This document shows, one piece after another, positions 58,283 through 64,000 of a DNA stretch of 64,000 nt. How positions within the stretch are numbered: position 1 is the stretch's first letter; each line of letters opens with the position of its first letter. A program made the position numbers and the translations under genes. This DNA comes from Calliphora vicina (Eukaryota; Arthropoda; Insecta; Diptera; Calliphoridae), in assembly GCF_958450345.1 (NCBI RefSeq), contig NC_088781.1, positions 55,878,315 through 55,942,314 of the forward strand, in the 5' to 3' direction. The notes below the pieces were generated by a model. The model was not told the origin of the DNA and did no database searches. It worked only from the letters and a program-made list of their open reading frames with translations.

Positions 58283-59498
58283 GTTTTCTATATTAGTTAA
58301 ATTACCAAAAATCTATTGAAAAATGAAAATCAATAACATCAATATTTTTCCGTGATATTAAACACATTAGAATCAGGTCTTCTGTTAGAATTTTCCTATG
58401 TTTTCAGCATAATAATATGTGACGGGATGTTAATATTTTATTTGTAAGAAGTTAACAAAAATATGTATTAAAAATATTTACATTTTAAATTAAATTTTAG
58501 TTAATTTTCAATATAAAATAAATTAGCACTAGATACTTGAAATATTAAACAAAATAATTTTATACATTTATCATATTTCCTCTCTAAAGATTTCATTCAA
58601 GTTATATTTCTAAAACTATTTTAATTTTCTTGGAAAAACTATTAAAAATTAATATTTTATTGTTACCGAATTTCAACATACAAATATAGACATACATTGC
58701 TTCATACACTCAACCGATTTTAATGTATTTTTGGCCAAATATTTGTGGTTTAATACTTGAGGTCGTTTAATACAAACCACAGGTGTTGCATACATTCAAA
58801 GCTTTGCATTAATTATGAAATTCTAACTAAAAGAAAAACACAAAACATGGCATGCAACAACTATGACCAAGAAATACTAAAGGACTTCTATGCTCAATAC
58901 TCCAAACAACATATGTGTAACATAGCAGGCAGTTATGAAGGAAGTGTCTAGTAAACCTGGCCAAAAAATGGAATCTAAAAAGAAAAGTAACAATAATAAC
59001 AACAACAGAGCAAAAAAGGCCATAAGATTGGTTGGTCGGTGTACGAGTACGAGTTCGAGTGAGTGTAAGGTTAAATGGTTATTTGCATATGAAAACTATT
59101 TGCAACACTTGGCGCTCCCCAAAAGCAAGTGGCAAGAACTCTTTTGTATGAACTCATACTCTGTAATCAAACAACATCTTCTTTTAATAATTCCACAACA
59201 ACTACTGTTACAGCTATTGCAATTTTATATTAAACACTCGAAATAAATGTAAGTTAGTTTAAGGATTTGCACTGATTTTCTGTTAAAACACATTCCGCAT
59301 TAAAGCCAAATAATTTCACACCGATATATTACTTCAAACTGAAAATAATAGTAGTATAAATAATATAATAGATAAGGCTGTAATTATTCAAGAAAAGGAT
59401 GCAACTTTGATTTTGCTTTGATTTGTTGTCTAACAAACTTTTAATTTATTAGTTTGGATTTCTTGGAACCCCACTGTCTATACGATACCAGTAGACAT
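58283..59498. other. No gene recognised
   Basis: AT-rich. The 103-codon plus frame at 58935-59246 contains an Asn run and no known domain. Confidence 0.55.
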
Positions 59499-59500
59499 TT

Positions 59501-59740
59501 GGGGTATTCACACGGTCTACTATTTGGTCATATTGACATAATTTCCTAATATATTATATAGTTTAATCAAATTTTTGTTGTGTTTCAAACAAAAAAGTTA
59601 TAAACTAATAAGTCTATTTGAACTATGTTTATGGATATGTCATAAAATTATACTTTTTTTCTTTAAAACACAACAATAACTATTATTATATATTTGGTCA
59701 TTATGACAATATGACTAATAGCAGACCGTGTGAATACCCC
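59501..59740. mobile_element. 240-bp MITE with GGGGTATTCACACGGTCT ends
   Basis: The left GGGGTATTCACACGGTCTAC and the right end (...AGCAGACCGTGTGAATACCCC) are inverted repeats with a few changes, extending inward through a TGGTCAT...ATGAC match. TT/AA flank the ends, but no longer target duplication was found. GGGGTATTCACAC ends resemble hAT-type MITEs. Confidence 0.7.
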
Positions 59741-59744
59741 AATT

Positions 59745-60044
59745 AAGTCTGTTTATTTTTCCTCAGCTGCGTCAAAACCAGTCTTGTTTTCTGCTACACG
59801 TTCTTCTCAGTATCTGAATTGTGCTATCCAAAGGATGCAGCACAAACATATCTCTGTATGTTGTTCTCGTGCATTTGAAAGTCATTCTGATATGAAGAAG
59901 ACTCGAACTGTATGATATTTGTATGGCTCCTCCCATGAAATCCCAGTTACAATTCAGTTTCCTCGCCCCTAGAGCGCCATTACAAACAGCTTTCGAAGGT
60001 CTTATAAAATATTAAATAGTATGGACTTTGTAGAGAACGCTCTA
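59745..60044. other. No gene recognised
   Basis: A 61-codon frame (59730-59915) without domain. It may be the unrecognised 5' part of the following CR1-like relic. Confidence 0.4.
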
Positions 60045-60925
60045 TGAGAGACTTGCTAGCCTTTACCATTTTGGCGAAAGTAAAGTTGTGGCTCTAGATA
60101 TTTCTAAGGCATTTGATAGCATGATGTGCTTTTATCAAAACTTATTGATTTTGGTGTCTATAATAACTTCTTTCGATTTATATCGAGCTTTCTCAGAGAT
60201 CGCACTATTCAAATTGTAGGGGAGATCTCATCAAACGAGTTGAAGATCAATTTAGGAGTACCGCAATCCTACATTCTTTCTCCCACTCTATTCTTTATTT
60301 TTCTAAGCGATCTTCTATGTTAGACTTCCAACTCTATCTTTTATTTGGCAGATGACAGCAACATTTGCCATTCATATTCATTTAATTATAGACCGCACCT
60401 GATAGAGATTAGGGCAATGAGAGGAAACATGAATGATTCGCTTAATCGTGATCTTGAGACAATCTCTGACTGGGGTCGTGAAAATAGAGTCGCTTTCAAC
60501 GCTCGCAATATTAAGTGTTACATGCTGACATAGAAATGTACGACATATCACGGCAGTTCATCTGGGTGGGTGGTGTAAATATTGAGGAACCAGGCGCTCT
60601 TAGAGTTCTAAGTAGGCTGGACTAAACACATTTTTTAAGTGTCGAAAAAGTGTCTCTGTTTACTGATTTATGTGTCTCGGTAGTAACTACTTCACTCCAT
60701 CTGATCTCTTCACTATTTACACCACCTATATCCGACCGAAATTGTAATACAATGTATGTGATAGTGCTTCAAAGCTTTTGGAGCTTTTCGACCGCGTACA
60801 CGAGAAGGCTTATTAGGTGATTATTGCTGACAGTAGGTTATTGATTCTATTGATTCGCTGGATCACCTTTACAATGTATGCGAAAACACAAACCCATCGC
60901 TCTCTTTGATGATAGTACGCAACAG
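60045..60925 (+). pseudogene. CR1-like retrotransposon relic, copy 2
   Basis: Starts FGESKVVALDISKAFDSM, then FRFISSFLRDRTIQIVGEI, LKINLGVPQSYILSPTLFFI, ADDSNICHSYSFNYRP (catalytic ADD kept) and GNMNDSLNRDLETISDWGRE, the last block being deleted in the 49600 copy. Later text (CLGSNYFTPSDLFTIYTTYI, ending NPSLSLMIVRNSF) is broken by frameshifts. Same family as 49600. Confidence 0.7.
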
Positions 60926-61149
60926 TTTCCGAGATGACAACAGATCCAACAAGAAAACTTAATTCAGGCAAAGGGTGCAGGATTTTGGTTCAATGTAACT
61001 TTGATGGTAAAAATTATAAAGTTTTTTCGGAGGTTGACAGCAAATGGAATGCAAATGGTGCATGGAATGAATCAAATTGTACAGTTACATACAAAATAGG
61101 ACCGATTTTGAAGGCCCTGATCCTTCCATTTATAACTCGCTGTTACAAT
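60926..61149. other. Unassigned spacer between CR1-like and mariner relics
   Basis: The 103-codon frame at 60934-61245 starts here and runs into mariner sequence. The first 70 codons show no known domain. Confidence 0.4.
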
Positions 61150-62131
61150 TGCGTCGCATGCATTACCAAGTATCCTAAAGCTTCTGGTGAATGTGTTCTA
61201 TTGGTTTCAACGTGCGAGATGGTATGTGAGGTTCAGAAGTTGTGATTTTGACACGGAAGACAAAGATCGCCCAGACCAGCCAATGATGTTAGACGGCCAA
61301 TAATTGGAGGCATTATTCCATGAAGAATATTGTAAAACTCAACAAGTACTTGCAAAATCATTGGGAGCTACTCAAGTAGCAATTTCAAAACGTTTGTAAG
61401 CAGCAGCATTCGTTCGTTCTGTACCATACGAACAGAAGTCGAGAGTCCATGAAAGACGATTTTGCATGTCCGAAATGAATCATTACATACTATAAAAAAT
61501 GAATCCATTACAAAATCCGAAGCCGAAGATATCGTATGGAAAGCCCTGCCAACTAGCAGAATCGACACCAAAGCCAAAGCCTAAGGTAATGCTCTGTATT
61601 TGGTGGGGCAAAAGGGTCCTATCTATTATGAGCTACTGAAATCTGACCAGACCATCACAGGGAACCTGCACCAAACGCAACTGATTCATTTGAAGCAAGC
61701 ATTTGCCGAAGAACGCCTAGAATATGCGGCCGGATATGAAATCGTAATGTTCCATCATGACAACGCTCTATCACATAATGCAATACCTGCTAGAAAACTA
61801 TTTATAATGAAGTGGTTGGGAAGTTTTACCTTAAACGACTTATAATCCAGACTTTGCCCTGTCCGAATACAATTTGCTTGGATCGATCCAGAACGCTCTC
61901 TCTGGTATATGCTTCACTTTGGAACAGAGTATCCGAAATTGGCTCCATTCGTTCTTGACCTTAAAAGATGAGATGTTTTTTTTTGGCTCGGAATCCGTAT
62001 GTTGCCAAAAGTTCTGGGAGAAGGTTGTAGATAAGAATCGCCAATTTTTAAATAAATTTATTTTGTAAAAATGTTTCAAAATAAAAGCTAAAACTTTTAA
62101 AAAATTCTGGATTTTTTAGTTATACACCCAA
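61150..62131 (+). pseudogene. mariner relic G
   Basis: Begins at TKYPKASGECV, the HTH helix of the family, and runs almost to the end: QKGPIYYELLKSDQTITGNL, HLKQAFAEERLEYAAGYEIV, MFHHDNALSHNAIPA (second catalytic Asp kept), then frameshifts through SLWYMLHFG and LGIRMLPK. The 3' inverted repeat TTTTTAGTTATACACCCAA ends at 62131, followed by TA. The first-Asp block is lost (ESLHTIKNESI region). Confidence 0.75.
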
Positions 62132-62133
62132 TA

Positions 62134-64000
62134 TAGCAGTGAGATCCTTTAAACTCTGCATATACAAATAGAAGTAATCGGATCCGCAGTCTTGGAGAAT
62201 CTTATGCAAGGTTAACAGTTGTACTATGATTCATCAAAAATATGTAGAGGTTATTACATAGCAATTGTGTTTTATTGGAGTCCATGAAGTTCGGAAATAC
62301 TTAACGTTTTTCACGATCAATGGCGTAGTTATGTTCGTTTAAAGTCAGGACGATCATCAACTAATAAAAAACATTGCCAGCTATGCATAAAAGGTAAACA
62401 TGTTATCTTTAAAACAAGAAAATCGATTTTAAAATCAGTTGCAAAATAACTTACTTAAGTTTCCTTGAAGTTAAAACTTTATGAATACCGTTATTTCAAT
62501 AAAAAAGATACTTAAATTTAATTGTAGAAGTCTTCAATTGTAGAAGTCTTCAAACTCGGAACAGTGGACAAGGCCCTTCCCATACAAAGCCTTTTCATAA
62601 AGCACGATTGCAGTATGTAGAACAAGGAGAAAAAACGAAATAATTGAAATTTATGGTTTTTAAGCAAAAAGTGTATTTTTACTTAGAAGTGTACTTTGCA
62701 TGTTTACTCCTAAGCTGACGATGAATACTATTGGGTATTCATTATTGTGGAAATTACAAACTGCACCTAAACTGAAAGTTTACCAACATTTCTCTTTGAG
62801 TTTAAAAATCTTGTAAATGTTTATACATACAGTCGAGTCTTTTCCGTTTCCTGCCTAGTGAACTCGGTCGATATGTGAAATTCTCGTCATGGTTGAAAAC
62901 AGTAAAAACAATACGTTGTTAAAGCTACTAAAACATTGATGACTTATGGTTATTAAAGTGCAATATGCGGTTGGTTTAAAATTTTCTAACCAATAATAAC
63001 TAAACTAAACTCAACTAGCAAAACAACCTTACTTTTGTTACTAACAACCCTACCGAACTTACACTTTTACCCTCTACCCCTAAAAGTCTTAAGGATATAA
63101 AGTTTGTCAAGTTTTTTTTCTCTGGAGGAGATTGAGTAAAAGGTTTTTTGTTGCTTCTTATTGTTGTTGTTGTTTCATATTTAGTTTCTTTATTATGTTT
63201 TGCATTTATAAGTTTTGGATTACAACAAACATTTACTAAAAGAAAGAGAAAGAAAATTTGTACACAAAAAAGGTCTAAAAGTTCTTTCTTGGTGGTATAG
63301 ATTTGATTTGTTGTAATAGGAATAGAATGAATGCCTGAAACTATGCAATACATATTTATGTATTTATTATGTTCTTGGGTTTAGCTGCTTTGTGTTTGTG
63401 TATGTTTTGAAATTTAAATCGATTTCTATGTAACCGCATCCATATGCTAAATAAAACAGTATTTTTAAGAGTGCAAACAAAAGTTTATGCTTGTAGTTAG
63501 TTTTATATTGACTTTATTGAAATGTTTCTGGAAATGTCCACCTGTTACCACACCCACACTTGCTACTCAAACAATACAATAGTAATTTGTCCATTTAATG
63601 TCTAGACAAAAGCCTCCAATTACCTTATCCGATTACAGACAAAGATTTCTTTCTCACTGTATGTTTGTAGTCAAAGAATGGTGTATTTATGGTCTGTAAT
63701 GTCCAAACTTTGTTTGAGGGTGGGCAATTTGAGAAGGTATATTTTGTTAGATTAGAACTTTATCTTTAATTTATTAGAGTAGAAGTTAGAATTAGTCGAT
63801 TTTTAAGGTTGTCTTAAGTCATTTAATTGAAGGACAATCCTTTTGACAGTTGATGTTAAATCTAATAGAGCTTATGATACACTGACTGCAACTTGCTGTT
63901 ACTATTTATATATACAATGCTACCTTCTAGAAGTTTCATGAATTATCTTAGGGACAAAACTGGAATGTTTTATTTCTAGAGCTTTCAACAGTCTAGATGT
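62134..64000. other. No gene recognised
   Basis: AT-rich to the window edge. The 112-codon minus frame at 63015-63353 has no known domain. A GTT run lies near 63160-63175. Confidence 0.6.

Noticed and set aside
59745..59960. Possible small structured RNA or exon
   Set aside because: No stable stem or known RNA box could be seen, and the open frame has no homology I recognise.
63015..63353. 112-codon minus-strand frame
   Set aside because: Low-complexity Thr/Asn/Lys text with no family resemblance.

Overview
The window is about two-thirds A+T. It contains one clearly intact gene and many layers of decayed transposable elements. The gene, the repeat families (Mos1/mauritiana-like mariners, piggyBac- and hAT-type MITEs, Helitrons, and muscoid-style repeats ending GGTGGTGGAGGGTATAA) and the very short introns point to a schizophoran fly, most likely a calyptrate such as a blowfly or muscid. 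This is inferred from sequence character only; no database was searched.

The only complete host gene I can support is a juvenile hormone acid O-methyltransferase (jhamt) on the minus strand at 42228-43262. It has three exons, introns of 68 and 58 bp, a TATA box and a poly(A) signal. No tRNA, rRNA or CRISPR array was seen.

Layout. 1-6400: a hAT-like fragment, a short Helitron, a 590-bp element with 20-bp inverted ends, a solo LTR, two foldback elements and a mariner relic. 8.1-13.8 kb: a second Helitron, minisatellites, a roughly 95-bp degenerate repeat in two islands, and a near-perfect 91-nt hairpin. 14.8-21.3 kb: a second LTR of the same family in reverse, two relics of an unclassified conserved protein family, RNase H-bearing retroelement pieces, and a Tigger/pogo element with both ends that sits inside another repeat and contains a foreign gene piece, which itself holds a piggyBac MITE. 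22.3-27.5 kb: a piggyBac MITE, a perfect 48-bp palindrome, a 798-bp hAT element with 8-bp target duplication, the longest mariner, and a Tc1-like relic. 29.5-33.4 kb: a large element built of about 150-bp degenerate monomers and duplicated in tandem (1.84 kb x 2). 33.4-37.2 kb: an RTE-like retroelement split by an I/LOA-like retroelement. 39.0-40.3 kb: an internally deleted Helitron with recognisable coding sequence. 42.2-43.4 kb: jhamt. 44.3-62.1 kb: mostly mariner, DUF4817-type Tc1/mariner, CR1-like and Jockey-like relics, including a second clear nested insertion at 56.2-57.2 kb. 62.1-64.0 kb: nothing recognised.

The elements do not form a pathway. What the sequence records is insertion order: several target-site duplications and interrupted reading frames allow relative dating of neighbouring elements.
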